Origin: Mucilaginibacter hurinus
GTDB lineage: Bacteria > Bacteroidota > Bacteroidia > Sphingobacteriales > Sphingobacteriaceae
NCBI RefSeq assembly: GCF_003324525.1
Contig: NZ_QGDC01000002.1
Coordinates: forward strand, 310,001-374,000
Direction: 5' to 3'
Length of the DNA stretch: 64,000 nt
Below are positions 55,853-64,000 of the stretch, piece by piece; position 1 is the first letter of the stretch, and each line of letters starts with the position of its first letter. Under the pieces are notes generated by a model. That model was not told the origin of the DNA and ran no database searches. It was given only the letters and a program-made list of their open reading frames with translations. The position numbers and the translations under genes were made by a program.

Positions 55853-58039
55853 GTGGCACAATCACTTGTACAAACAATAACTGATTATCAGCCCAAAGAG
55901 GTAAAAACTTTTTTTTATAGCCAGTATTTTGCCGATGGGCTGCGTATGACCGCGGGTATCTTGCTCCCGGCATTGTCCGCATTGTATTTTAACAGGCTGG
56001 ACATCGGCTTTACCCTGTCTCTTGGTGCCGCTTGTATGAGCGTTATTGATAGCCCCGGCCCTGTTTTGCATAAGCGCAATGCCATGACTATTGGTAATGC
56101 GCTTATTTTCCTGGTAGCGGTTATTACAGGTTTTGCCAGGTTAAATCCAATAACGCTGGGTATTGAAATTGCACTATTTTGTTTCCTGTTTTCATTACTT
56201 ATTGTTTATGGCAACCGTGCTGCTTCTGTAGGTACGGCAGGTTTACTGGCCATGATATTCATGATAAGTAAGGAACTCACCTATGTAGAAATATTTATTT
56301 TCAGCGGGATTCTTTTAGCAGGAGGTATTTGGTATATGTTGTTCAGCCTGCTATTTTTCAGGATACGGCCATATAGGGCGGCACAGCAAATATTGGGCGA
56401 AAACGTAGCCGATATAGCCCAGTTTCTGCGCGTAAAGGCTGATTTTTATGATGCCAGTACCGATATAGATGACAATTATCACAAACTGGTAACACAGCAG
56501 ATTAAAGTTTCGCATAACCAGGACAACGTTCGCGAGATGCTATTTAAAACTCGCGTAAACGTAAAAGAATCTACCAATGCCAGCCGTATACTGGTATTAA
56601 CGTTTGTTGACCTGGTGGATATGTTTGAGCAAATAATGGCTACACATTATGATTACGGCTATATCCGTCAAAAATTTAAGGATACCGGCGTGCTCGAAAG
56701 CATAAATAAATTATTGCATAAAATGGCAGACGAGCTTGATTATGTAGGGTTTATGGTACTTTCTAATCTCAGATACAAACGCCTGACTGATCTTAACAAA
56801 GACCTGGAAGCGCTGAAAATAAAGATTGACGAGGCTGGCAACAATCCTGACGGTACAAGCAACCTGGTGTTAAAAAAAATCCTCATAAACCTGCGCGATC
56901 TGAATCAGAAGATACACAACATTTACGATTATTATAATTCAAGCTCATCACAGTTGCTGTTTGAAAAAAGCAATGACATACAGATATCCAAATTTGTATC
57001 ACACCAGGAATACGCGCCTCATATATTTTTTGATAACCTTACGTTAGGGTCGGGAGCGTTTAAACATGCTTTAAGGGTGGCGCTGGTTTGCCTTGTCGGG
57101 TACATTGTATCACAAATTTTTCCGCTGGGCAACCACAGCTATTGGATATTGCTTACCATTATCGTGATCCTTAAACCGGGCTTTAGCTTATCAAAAGAGC
57201 GTAATTACCAACGCCTCACAGGCACCATTGCCGGTGGTATAGTGGGTGTTATTGTCCTATATTTTATAAAGGACAGAACCGCATTGTTCTTCATCATGCT
57301 GTTATTCATGCTCGGCACATATAGCTTTATCAGGCTAAACTATGTAATAGCGGTGATGTTTATGACGCCGTTTATCCTTATCATGTTAAAGTTTGTAGGT
57401 ATAACCGGCTACAATGTTGTGCAGGAGCGTATGATAGATACCATCATAGGTTCTTCAATCGCTTTTATAGCAAGCTATTTTGTATTTCCATCATGGGAGT
57501 TTGAACTGATAAAGGAAAGTATGCGCGATGTTATTTATGCCAATGTAAATTACCTTGTAAAAATAGGTAACGCGCTTGCAGGGAAACCAGTGGACATCAC
57601 TGAATATAAACTTGCGCGTAAAGATGTTTTCGTACAGTCGGCTAACTTATCATCTTCGTTTCAGCGGATGACGTCCGAGCCCAAAAGCAAACAGCGGGGC
57701 ATAAAAGATATTCATAAGTTTGTGGTGCTCAATCACATATTGTCTTCATATATCGCCATGATAGCTGCCGGCTTAAAAGGAAAATCTATGGCTACAGCGC
57801 GTCCTGATGCACTTCGTTCTATAAAAAAGAGCTTGGCAGTTTTAAATGACACCAATGTAAAGCTGCATGGCCCCACAATTGACTTTAAAGTTGATAAACA
57901 ACTAACTGAGGATAAAGAAGCTGAAACATTGGAACCTTCAGCAGATGAAGCGTTACTAAAAGATCAGCTTAACTTTATAAATAAGATAAGTAATGATATC
58001 GCCCGCGCGACTGATAACGTTGTTTCTGTCAATAATTAA
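55853..58039 (+). CDS. FUSC-family inner-membrane protein (YccS/YhfK-like)
   Basis: 728 residues from a GTG start at 55853. Two hydrophobic bundles of about six helices each (residues about 25-165 and 395-525) are separated by and followed by cytoplasmic helical domains, the FUSC architecture shared with aromatic-acid exporter AaeB and YccS. The second bundle includes NHSYWILLTIIVILKPGFS, a conserved family piece. Probably exports aromatic or other small compounds; substrate unknown. Divergent from ppc. Confidence 0.86.
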   Translation: MAQSLVQTITDYQPKEVKTFFYSQYFADGLRMTAGILLPALSALYFNRLDIGFTLSLGAACMSVIDSPGPVLHKRNAMTIGNALIFLVAVITGFARLNPITLGIEIALFCFLFSLLIVYGNRAASVGTAGLLAMIFMISKELTYVEIFIFSGILLAGGIWYMLFSLLFFRIRPYRAAQQILGENVADIAQFLRVKADFYDASTDIDDNYHKLVTQQIKVSHNQDNVREMLFKTRVNVKESTNASRILVLTFVDLVDMFEQIMATHYDYGYIRQKFKDTGVLESINKLLHKMADELDYVGFMVLSNLRYKRLTDLNKDLEALKIKIDEAGNNPDGTSNLVLKKILINLRDLNQKIHNIYDYYNSSSSQLLFEKSNDIQISKFVSHQEYAPHIFFDNLTLGSGAFKHALRVALVCLVGYIVSQIFPLGNHSYWILLTIIVILKPGFSLSKERNYQRLTGTIAGGIVGVIVLYFIKDRTALFFIMLLFMLGTYSFIRLNYVIAVMFMTPFILIMLKFVGITGYNVVQERMIDTIIGSSIAFIASYFVFPSWEFELIKESMRDVIYANVNYLVKIGNALAGKPVDITEYKLARKDVFVQSANLSSSFQRMTSEPKSKQRGIKDIHKFVVLNHILSSYIAMIAAGLKGKSMATARPDALRSIKKSLAVLNDTNVKLHGPTIDFKVDKQLTEDKEAETLEPSADEALLKDQLNFINKISNDIARATDNVVSVNN

Positions 58040-58111
58040 TACCGTAAAATACCAATCATAATAAGCCAAAAATACCGGCAGTAATTTCTACTTACTATCC
58101 CCCAAAGTCTT

Positions 58112-59461
58112 TTATAAAAGCTTGGTTCCTAAATTTGCTAATTCGCTGCGCTCCCCTTTTTGCAGGGTGATATGGGCGTATAACGGGTGATTTTTTGCCT
58201 TGTCAATCAGGTATGATAGGCCGTTACTTTCTGCATCAAGGTAAGGCGTATCAATCTGGTAAATATCGCCGGTAAAAACAAACTTGCTGTTTTCACCAGC
58301 TCTTGATATAATGGTTTTCACTTCGTGCGGAGTGAGGTTTTGCGCCTCGTCCACGATGAAAAATATCTTACTTAACGTGCGTCCGCGGATAAAGGCCAAC
58401 GGTGCAATGGATATTTTATCATTTTTTACAAGTTCATCAAGTTTGCCAGCCATTTTATCATCGCTGCCGAACTGGTCTTTAATGAATTTAAGGTTATCCC
58501 ATATAGGGGCCATATAAGGATCAACTTTTGACTTTATATCACCCGGTAAAAAGCCTATGTCTTTGTTGCTTAAAGGCACTATGGGGCGGGTAACAAATAT
58601 CTGCCTGTAATACTTGCGCTGTTCTATCGCACTGGCAAGGGCTAACAATGTTTTACCGGTACCGGCGTTTCCTTGTATACTAACCAGTTTTATATCGGTA
58701 TGCAGCAAAGCGTGAATGGCGAACGCCTGCTCAATATTGCGTGGAGAAATGTTCATTACCGGATGTTCGGTAACTTTCTCCAATAGTCGCGATTGCGTAT
58801 TATAAAACACCGGAGTTTCAGTCTTTTTGCTCCTTAATATATAAAAGTGGTTACTGGAATAACTTTCGTTATTAAGCTCGTCTACAGGCACACGCTCCTG
58901 CCTGTTCATACGCGCAATAAATTTTTCAGTGATCTTTTCGAGCCGGGTTATGCCGGTGTACAGCTTATCTACATCTTTCACCTTTCCGGTTTCGTAATCC
59001 TCGGCATTGATGTTCAACGATTTGGCTTTGAGCCTGAGGCAGATGTCTTTTGATACAAGTACTACTTTTTTGTCAGGATGTTCTTCCTGCAGGCTTAAGG
59101 CCGCGTTTAAAATGCGGTGATCTGCTTTTTCTGCCCCGAAAACCTCTGCGGCATCAGTTGCCGGCTGATTGTTCATGATGACTTTAAAGCTGCCTTTGCT
59201 TTGCCCGTTTAATAACGTCCATTGGCTTAAGAGGTTATTTTTAGAAAGATCATCTATTAAACGCAGAAATGCCCGGGCTTCAAAGTTACGGGTATCATTA
59301 CCTGATTTTTTATTATCCAATTCTTCAAGCACCTGAACCGGTATAGCCACGTCATGCTCCTGGAAGTTTTGAAAAGCATCATGGTCGTAAAGAATAACGG
59401 ATGTATCCAACACAAATATCTTTTTACCTGCAGCGTTTCCGTTTCTACCATGCTTATTCAT
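58112..59461 (-). CDS. PIN-domain PhoH-like ATPase/ribonuclease
   Basis: 449 residues. PIN domain at the N-terminus (FVLDTSVILYDHDAF with D19; LVSKDICLRLKAK) and a PhoH ATPase domain with Walker A GNAGTGKT (264-271), FVTRPIVPLSNKDIGFLPG, and Walker B IVDEAQNLTPHE. The fusion is the PhoH2/YlaK type, an RNA helicase-ribonuclease. Upstream lies the unassigned transcript at 59575-59925 on the same strand, probably independent because of its terminator. Confidence 0.93.
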   Translation of the reverse strand: MNKHGRNGNAAGKKIFVLDTSVILYDHDAFQNFQEHDVAIPVQVLEELDNKKSGNDTRNFEARAFLRLIDDLSKNNLLSQWTLLNGQSKGSFKVIMNNQPATDAAEVFGAEKADHRILNAALSLQEEHPDKKVVLVSKDICLRLKAKSLNINAEDYETGKVKDVDKLYTGITRLEKITEKFIARMNRQERVPVDELNNESYSSNHFYILRSKKTETPVFYNTQSRLLEKVTEHPVMNISPRNIEQAFAIHALLHTDIKLVSIQGNAGTGKTLLALASAIEQRKYYRQIFVTRPIVPLSNKDIGFLPGDIKSKVDPYMAPIWDNLKFIKDQFGSDDKMAGKLDELVKNDKISIAPLAFIRGRTLSKIFFIVDEAQNLTPHEVKTIISRAGENSKFVFTGDIYQIDTPYLDAESNGLSYLIDKAKNHPLYAHITLQKGERSELANLGTKLL

Positions 59462-59574
59462 ATCCTACTAAATTAGATATTTGGATATGATAAAAAAAGT
59501 TTTGTTTGGTGTGTAATCGTAGATTGATAAGCTTGGCGAATGATTCCTGACAACAGCGAAGCAGTGAGGAGAGC

Positions 59575-59925
59575 CATAAAAAGCAAAACGGAAGCCACCT
59601 CTTTCGATCGTGCTTCCGTTTTAAACTTTACTTCAACCGTAGTCGTTATAAAGTATCAAGTTTTGTGTATCATAACCGGCCCGATCTCGCCTCTTACCCT
59701 TGCGGGCACCCGGCTGCTTCATGACCAATGCTTCTCGCCGCTTTAACTCCTTAGAGTGCCGCGGTCTCCGCAATGCCTCGTTAATCACGTTTTTCCGTTG
59801 GGTTTTGCTTTCGCATCTGCCATTCCGGTGTAATTCAGGCAACCCCTGATCTTTAGCGCCCCCTAAGGTTTGCCCGATTCAGTTTCTGTAAATCCTGTAA
59901 GGCTGTCAATGTACGTCGTTCTTGA
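59575..59925 (-). ncRNA. Unassigned transcript of about 350 nt (structured RNA or small basic protein)
   Basis: Not recognised. A strong promoter and a strong terminator bound about 350 nt on the minus strand. It shows several short hairpins, including CCCGCAAGGG with a GCAA loop and CGGGTGCCCG. I checked for tmRNA (tag, T-arm), RNase P (GAGGAAAGTC) and SRP (GGAAGCAGCC) signatures and found none. It could instead be an mRNA: ATG at 59823 opens a 12-codon frame ending TGA at 59785, and a GTG at 59788 in the -1 frame opens a 51-codon Arg/Lys-rich frame ending at 59633, linked by a GTGA overlap right after an A5 run. Confidence 0.42.
59585..59622 (-). terminator. Terminator of the unassigned transcript
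   Basis: 11-bp perfect repeat AAAACGGAAGC / GCTTCCGTTTT around a 16-nt loop; on the minus strand TTTTGCTTTTT follows. Confidence 0.88.
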
Positions 59926-59930
59926 TAATA

Positions 59931-59961
59931 CTAAGGTAGCACAGGCAGTTACATTTGTCAA
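59931..59961 (-). promoter_or_regulatory. Strong promoter of the unassigned transcript
   Basis: Minus strand TTGACA (59956-59961), 17-bp spacer, TACCTTAG (59931-59938). It fits both the E. coli -35/-10 spacing and the Bacteroidota TTG / TAnnTTTG pattern. Confidence 0.68.
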
Positions 59962-60160
59962 GTACTTTTTTGATATTTTTCTTAACAGGTTATTCACAAT
60001 TTAATTAACAATTATTAAATCCCATAGCCGTTCACTGATAAGCCTTTAGCTATCGCACTTATTGCTTTATTAACAAGTTAATATTAACAGCGTTCAACAA
60101 AGCCGCCTTATTTGGGAAAGATAATGCTGGCGGTTTTTTTACCAGGCGCAGCATTTGCTC
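59962..60160. other. AT-rich spacer between unassigned transcript and repair cassette
   Basis: A CCGCC ... GGCGG hairpin with T7 on its plus-strand side lies near 60108-60142. It could end plus-strand readthrough; on the minus strand, downstream of the 60161 gene, the T-run is weak. Nothing else was seen. Confidence 0.35.
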
Positions 60161-60925
60161 TTAAATTTTTTCGGGCAAATGTTTCCAATATCTTTTAGGA
60201 ATATGCCTGATATGCAGTTTCATATTTTTACGCGAGGGAATATTAACACTCTTAAAATAATTTTTCCAAAGATGCTGGTAAACGCCTTCATCCGCCGTAA
60301 AAGCGGCTATAACGTTGTCTGGCTTATTGCCTTCGGTAAAATCCATAGCTATAAATTGCGTATCGTGCAGATCATAATGGATGCCATAATTCCTTTTTAT
60401 ATCATATATGGTCCATTTCTGATCGGCGTAACGGCTTTTAAAATGCCGTATCAGTAAGGGCAATACGTTAAAATCTGGTTCCACTGCTGAATAAAACGTG
60501 CCGTCCTGCAGTTTTTGAAAGCGAACAAAAGCTTCCATCCTGTGTTTTTCCCGCCGTACCTTACGTATTATTTCTGAGAGGCGCATAACATGCCTGTTAC
60601 CGAAATCCTCCTCGATATTGCGGGGAGAATCAAAAGCGTAACGAATATATCCTAATAAGTGTTGATCCTCGCCTTCCATTTCAGCCATATGCGCTATGTA
60701 GAGTCGTTGTACACCATCAGCTGACAATTTTTGACGCAGACCCTTTAACACCCTTACGGCCCGGTTATTATCGGTTACTACATGCATTACATTTTCAAAT
60801 AACGCATTATGGTTACAATCGCCTTTGTGGATGTATACATGCGTTAGTTTATGCTCATATATATCAAAAACGGCGGTTAAAAGTCCTTCAAAGGTACCGT
60901 CATACACCAATTTGGTCATCATCAA
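60161..60925 (-). CDS. TIGR03915-family putative DNA repair protein
   Basis: 254 residues. The N-terminus LVYDGTFEGLLTAVFDIYEHKL is the family signature; later ESDG-type aromatic segments include FDSPRNIEEDFGNRHVMRLSEIIRKV and KYWKHLPEKI-like end (KRYWKHLPEKI). The family always travels with the radical SAM partner encoded just upstream, here with a 4-nt overlap. Biochemistry unknown; a DNA modification or repair role is assumed from the pair. Confidence 0.9.
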   Translation of the reverse strand: MMMTKLVYDGTFEGLLTAVFDIYEHKLTHVYIHKGDCNHNALFENVMHVVTDNNRAVRVLKGLRQKLSADGVQRLYIAHMAEMEGEDQHLLGYIRYAFDSPRNIEEDFGNRHVMRLSEIIRKVRREKHRMEAFVRFQKLQDGTFYSAVEPDFNVLPLLIRHFKSRYADQKWTIYDIKRNYGIHYDLHDTQFIAMDFTEGNKPDNVIAAFTADEGVYQHLWKNYFKSVNIPSRKNMKLHIRHIPKRYWKHLPEKI

Positions 60926-62178
60926 AATAAGCTTAACTGCGTTTGCGAATTTTTTAAATATTTGCTTTGCGATTCGGCCAGTATAAATTGCTTAATACGT
61001 GTGCCGGTAAGATCGCGGCGCTCAAAATCGCGGCTATTGCAGGTAATAAAGTACCTTGCTCTATTTAAGGCCACGCCCATCCGTTTAATATGTTCCCAGG
61101 TTAACCGGCCAAACTTACGTGCACTAACAATTTTTTGAGCAGATAACAAGCCTATACCCGGCACACGTAATATCAATTGCAAATCGGCTTTATTAATATC
61201 AAGTGGCCAAACCTGCATATTACGTATGGCCCAGCTTAATTTAGGGTCGATATCCAATTCAAGGTGGGGCTGGTTTTTGTTAACTATTTCATTTACCTTA
61301 AAACCGTAAAACCGCATCAGCCAGTCAGCCTGGTATAATCGGTTTTCGCGAACCATAGGTACAGCGGTATTTAGTGCAGGCAAACGCTTATCAGCCAGTA
61401 CAGGCACATAACCCGAATAATAAACCCGCTTCAAATTGAAGTTTTTATAAAAAAAGTTAGCAGAGCCCAATACCTCCCTGTCGGTTTCGGGCGTGGCTCC
61501 TACTATCACCTGTGTGCTCTGACCGGCCGGCGCAAAAATCGGCGCCTTTTTAAATAGCTTTTTTTCTTCGGTACGCAGGATGATCTCATGCTTTAAAAAG
61601 CCCATGGGCTGTATCATGTCCTCGCGGTTCTTTTCAGGGGCTAATAACTTTAAACCAGCCTCCGTGGGCATTTCTAAGTTAACACTTAGCCTGTCGGCGT
61701 ACAACCCGGCTTCCCGCATCAACTCGTCGCTGGCACCGGGAATGGATTTAAGATGAATATAACCATTGAAATTATGTTCGGTGCGGAGCTTTTTTGCTAC
61801 CCGCACAAGACGCTCCATGGTAAAATCTGCATCCTTAAAAATGCCTGAACTGAGAAATAATCCTTCGATATAATTACGGCGATAAAAATTTATAGTCAGG
61901 TCGACTACTTCCTGCACAGTAAAACCGGCGCGTTTAATATCATTACTGCTACGGGATACGCAATAGGCGCAATCAAATATACAATGGTTGGTAAGCAATA
62001 TTTTTAATAATGACACACAGCGGCCATCCTCTGTATAAGAATGACAAATGCCGTTGCTGGCATTACCTAAACCTTTGTTTTCATTTTTCCGCTTGCTCCC
62101 ACTCGATGCACATGATACGTCATACTTTGCGGCATCAGCCAGAATATTTAATTTCTCCGTTATCCGATCAGCGTTCAT
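60922..62178 (-). CDS. Putative DNA modification/repair radical SAM protein
   Basis: 418 residues from the ATG at 62178 (MNADRITEKLNILADAAKYD); the frame is open 25 codons further but that stretch covers a palindrome and is not family-like. The 4Fe-4S site is C66-x3-C70-x2-C73 (HCIFDCAYCVSR). The C-terminal part has a helix-hairpin-helix (LRVPGIGLLSAQKIV), which fits DNA binding. It belongs to the TIGR03916 group that pairs with TIGR03915. A 41-bp palindrome sits at its start. Confidence 0.9.
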   Translation of the reverse strand: MNADRITEKLNILADAAKYDVSCASSGSKRKNENKGLGNASNGICHSYTEDGRCVSLLKILLTNHCIFDCAYCVSRSSNDIKRAGFTVQEVVDLTINFYRRNYIEGLFLSSGIFKDADFTMERLVRVAKKLRTEHNFNGYIHLKSIPGASDELMREAGLYADRLSVNLEMPTEAGLKLLAPEKNREDMIQPMGFLKHEIILRTEEKKLFKKAPIFAPAGQSTQVIVGATPETDREVLGSANFFYKNFNLKRVYYSGYVPVLADKRLPALNTAVPMVRENRLYQADWLMRFYGFKVNEIVNKNQPHLELDIDPKLSWAIRNMQVWPLDINKADLQLILRVPGIGLLSAQKIVSARKFGRLTWEHIKRMGVALNRARYFITCNSRDFERRDLTGTRIKQFILAESQSKYLKNSQTQLSLF

Positions 62179-62218
62179 ACCATCAAAAATACTAAAAATA
62201 TTAGTATTTTTGATGGTA
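62178..62218. promoter_or_regulatory. 41-bp palindrome overlapping promoter and start of the repair cassette
   Basis: Two perfect 18-bp arms (62178-62195 and 62201-62218) with a 5-nt centre AAATA; arm TACCATCAAAAATACTAA. It contains TATTTTTG on the minus strand (62184-62191), 5 nt before the ATG. A dimeric repressor sitting here would block transcription and the start codon. Confidence 0.62.
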
Positions 62219-62304
62219 ATAGGAAAAAGCTTACTCCGAATTTGCGTAGCCAAGAAGAATGGCAGGAATATAAAAAAGCTTATTAATCAGAAACGGTATT
62301 TACG

Positions 62305-62919
62305 TTAACCGTCTGTTCTCTTTATAATGTTCTTAATTACCTCATCCAGCCGATTACTGCTTTCTTCGAGCATACTTATAATAGCTGTTTCACTGGCATT
62401 TAAATCAAGTTTTTTCAGGATGCCTACCAAACCCATAATGTTGGCAAGCGGTGCACGTACTATGTGCGACTGTTCATAAGCTATTTCGTCAAGTAGCTCT
62501 TGCTTGGTTTCCAAATCTTTGTGAATGGTTTCCACTTGTTTCTTGGCACTTTCATATTCAGTAATATCATAGCCAAGGCAAAATACACCTTCGGGTTCAC
62601 CATTTTTTACCATTAAAGTGAATTCCCATTGCGTAACTATAAATCCACCGTGGCCATTATGTTTGCGGATGGTTGCCGGAAAAAGTTTGCCGGGATTTTG
62701 ATAACACTTTCCACCAACTTCCTGGCACACTTTAGTATCATCAGGATGCATGGTAATATGATAAGGCTGCCCTACGAAGTTATCGTTAATGAAGGCAAAA
62801 CTCTTTTTATAATGATTATTTATATAAGTATAATTGCCCTCATTGTCTGTACAGATAATGTAGTAGAAGTCTGAGTCGTGAAGGAGTGCCTTTGTGGCTT
62901 CAAAATCTTGTACAGGCAT
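62305..62919 (-). CDS. PAS-domain protein with HisKA-like end but no kinase domain
   Basis: 204 residues. Residues about 5-125 are a PAS/PAC domain (YYIICTDNEGNYTYINNHYKKSF, VFCLGYDITEYESAKKQ). The rest is a dimerisation helix pair with a phospho-acceptor-like His in YEQSHIVRAPLANIMGLV, as in HisKA. The ATPase domain (N, G1, G2 boxes) is missing and the gene ends there with a stop. Such proteins in Bacteroidota may act as phosphotransfer or signalling adaptors. Confidence 0.82.
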   Translation of the reverse strand: MPVQDFEATKALLHDSDFYYIICTDNEGNYTYINNHYKKSFAFINDNFVGQPYHITMHPDDTKVCQEVGGKCYQNPGKLFPATIRKHNGHGGFIVTQWEFTLMVKNGEPEGVFCLGYDITEYESAKKQVETIHKDLETKQELLDEIAYEQSHIVRAPLANIMGLVGILKKLDLNASETAIISMLEESSNRLDEVIKNIIKRTDG

Positions 62920-62971
62920 TAAATCTTATACAACCTTATTACCGTATTTGTTTAAAACCGCCTGAATAATT

Positions 62972-63991
62972 TTAACCAATCACTTCATTAATACTCATTT
63001 CCCTTAGTTCTTTGGGCTCATTAGGCCTGCCATTTTTAAATGCCTCGCGTGGTGTAAGGCCCAGCAATTCAAACATCGCCATATCATCAGCAAAAGCGGG
63101 ATTTGGGGTAGTCAGTAATTTATCACCAGCGAAAATTGAATTGGCACCCGCCATGAAGCAAAGGGCCTGTTCTACCGTGCTCATCTCGGTACGGCCGGCC
63201 GATAAACGTACAACCGTTTTTGGCATAACAATACGTGCGGTAGCTATCATCCGCACCATATCCCATACCGATACACGCGGCTGATCGGCGAGCGGAGTTC
63301 CTTTAACCGGCACTAATGCGTTAACAGGTACAGATTCAGGGTGCTTTGGCAAATTACTCAACGTCTTGAGCATGGAAATACGATCTTCTTCGGTTTCGCC
63401 CAGGCCAATGATTCCACCGCTGCAAACAGTTAATTTCGCTTTCCGTGCATGTTCAAGGGTTTTCAGACGATCATCATAGGTGCGGGTAGTGATAATACGT
63501 TTATAGTCGTCTTCAGATGTATCAAGATTATGATTGTAGGCATATAAACCGGCATCAGCCAAACGTTGCGCCTGGCTTTCGGTAAGCATACCAAGCGTGC
63601 AGCAAACCTCCATATCCATACTGTTTACCGCCTTTACCATTTCAAGCACTTTATCAAAGTCGCGGTTATCACGTACTTCACGCCAGGCAGCACCCATGCA
63701 TAAACGCGAAGCGCCGCCATCCTTAGCTTTTTGGGCTGCCATAATTACTTCATGCAATGGCATTATAGCGTGCACATCAACCCCGGTGTTATACCGTGCT
63801 GCCTGCGGGCAGTAAGCACAATCCTCGGGGCATCCACCCGTTTTTATGGATATAAGCGAACTGATCTGTACTTCCGAATAATCTTTATTCTCGCGGTGTA
63901 TGGTTGCGGCGCGGTAAATCAAGTCCAGTAACGGCAAATGATATATTTCAGCTATTTCTTCCTGTGTCCAGTTATTTCTTACCTCTGTCAT
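62972..63991 (-). CDS. bioB: Biotin synthase
   Basis: Inserts sulfur into dethiobiotin. 339 residues; radical SAM cluster C54-x3-C58-x2-C61 ([12 protein letters not shown]), auxiliary 2Fe-2S ligands including C98 (CMGAAWR), C130 or C131 and the Cys in [10 protein letters not shown], plus Arg in VRLSAGR. Complete gene at the window edge, with only 9 bases before its start. No other bio genes are visible. Confidence 0.97.
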   Translation of the reverse strand: MTEVRNNWTQEEIAEIYHLPLLDLIYRAATIHRENKDYSEVQISSLISIKTGGCPEDCAYCPQAARYNTGVDVHAIMPLHEVIMAAQKAKDGGASRLCMGAAWREVRDNRDFDKVLEMVKAVNSMDMEVCCTLGMLTESQAQRLADAGLYAYNHNLDTSEDDYKRIITTRTYDDRLKTLEHARKAKLTVCSGGIIGLGETEEDRISMLKTLSNLPKHPESVPVNALVPVKGTPLADQPRVSVWDMVRMIATARIVMPKTVVRLSAGRTEMSTVEQALCFMAGANSIFAGDKLLTTPNPAFADDMAMFELLGLTPREAFKNGRPNEPKELREMSINEVIG

Positions 63992-64000
63992 TGCAATAAT

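Noticed and set aside
59540..59746. 68-codon plus-strand ORF in the phoH-upstream gap
   Set aside because: It crosses the perfect terminator stem and is antisense to the promoted transcript; no recognisable features.
59575..59925. Identity as tmRNA, RNase P RNA or SRP RNA
   Set aside because: No ALAA-type tag and T-arm, no GAGGAAAGTC box, no GGAAGCAGCC loop were found.
1..64000. CRISPR arrays, tRNA or rRNA genes, transposases, prophage
   Set aside because: No regularly spaced repeats, no tRNA T-loop context, no rRNA-like stretch, and no transposase or integrase motif seen on either strand.

Overview
The window looks like chromosome of a free-living Bacteroidota, most likely family Sphingobacteriaceae (Mucilaginibacter/Pedobacter type). 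The reasons are the many TAnnTTTG-type -7 promoter elements with little Shine-Dalgarno sequence, Bacteroidota-flavoured families (DUF3667, PorT-like barrel, FUSC, PIN-PhoH, TIGR03915/03916 pair), many MKK...AQ signal peptides and secreted lipoproteins, and a sugar- and plant-polymer-oriented gene set. The genus is inference. No tRNA, rRNA, CRISPR array, transposase or phage gene was seen.  Layout: 1-2.3 kb, 3' part of a CNT nucleoside transporter and a DUF3667 membrane protein. 2.3-8.2 kb, an outer-membrane barrel and a complete D-galactonate operon (lactonase, KDPGal aldolase, DgoD, MFS transporter, DgoK) on the minus strand behind a LacI-type palindrome. 8.2-16 kb, mixed small units: alpha/beta hydrolase, lone response regulator, Leu/Ile/Val-type binding lipoprotein, YjbQ, an exported chorismate mutase, a sterol-desaturase-like enzyme, thioredoxin-like ferredoxin and ferritin. 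16-18.5 kb, an FAD oxidoreductase and a cysteine-depleted redoxin. Ahead of the redoxin I find an unannotated 28-codon ORF ending in five Cys codons, which looks like a cysteine-sensing leader peptide. 18.6-25.3 kb, housekeeping: isocitrate dehydrogenase, purK/purE (with a perfect inverted repeat between them), YqgE, pdxH, and nuoC/nuoD without the rest of complex I.  25.4-50.2 kb is the most distinctive part. A plus-strand operon of Planctomycetes-style genes (PSCyt1/DUF1549/DUF1553, DUF1501, beta-propeller, DUF2231-cytochrome, esterase) faces a minus-strand group: a GH39-like hydrolase, two tandem giant propeller/cytochrome c/ThuA proteins, and the pair UPF0261 plus PEP-hydrolase-family protein. 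These last two are the two halves of plant Tm-1. The pair has a well-formed sigma-54 promoter. A divergent enhancer-binding protein, whose sensor domain is the same PEP-hydrolase fold, and a phased GTTAC/GTAAC enhancer cluster complete a self-contained regulatory circuit. Xylose isomerase, xylulokinase and their LacI regulator follow; their operator shares a core with the palindrome before the galactonate operon.  50.2-64 kb: SMP-30 protein, DUF763, DUF4142, PEP carboxylase, FUSC protein, PhoH, an unassigned transcript of about 350 nt with strong promoter and terminator, a two-gene DNA-repair radical-SAM cassette behind a 41-bp palindrome, a PAS/HisKA fragment protein, and biotin synthase. Together the genes suggest a heterotroph that takes apart plant polysaccharide, feeds xylose and galactonate into central metabolism, and refills the TCA cycle by PEP carboxylase.
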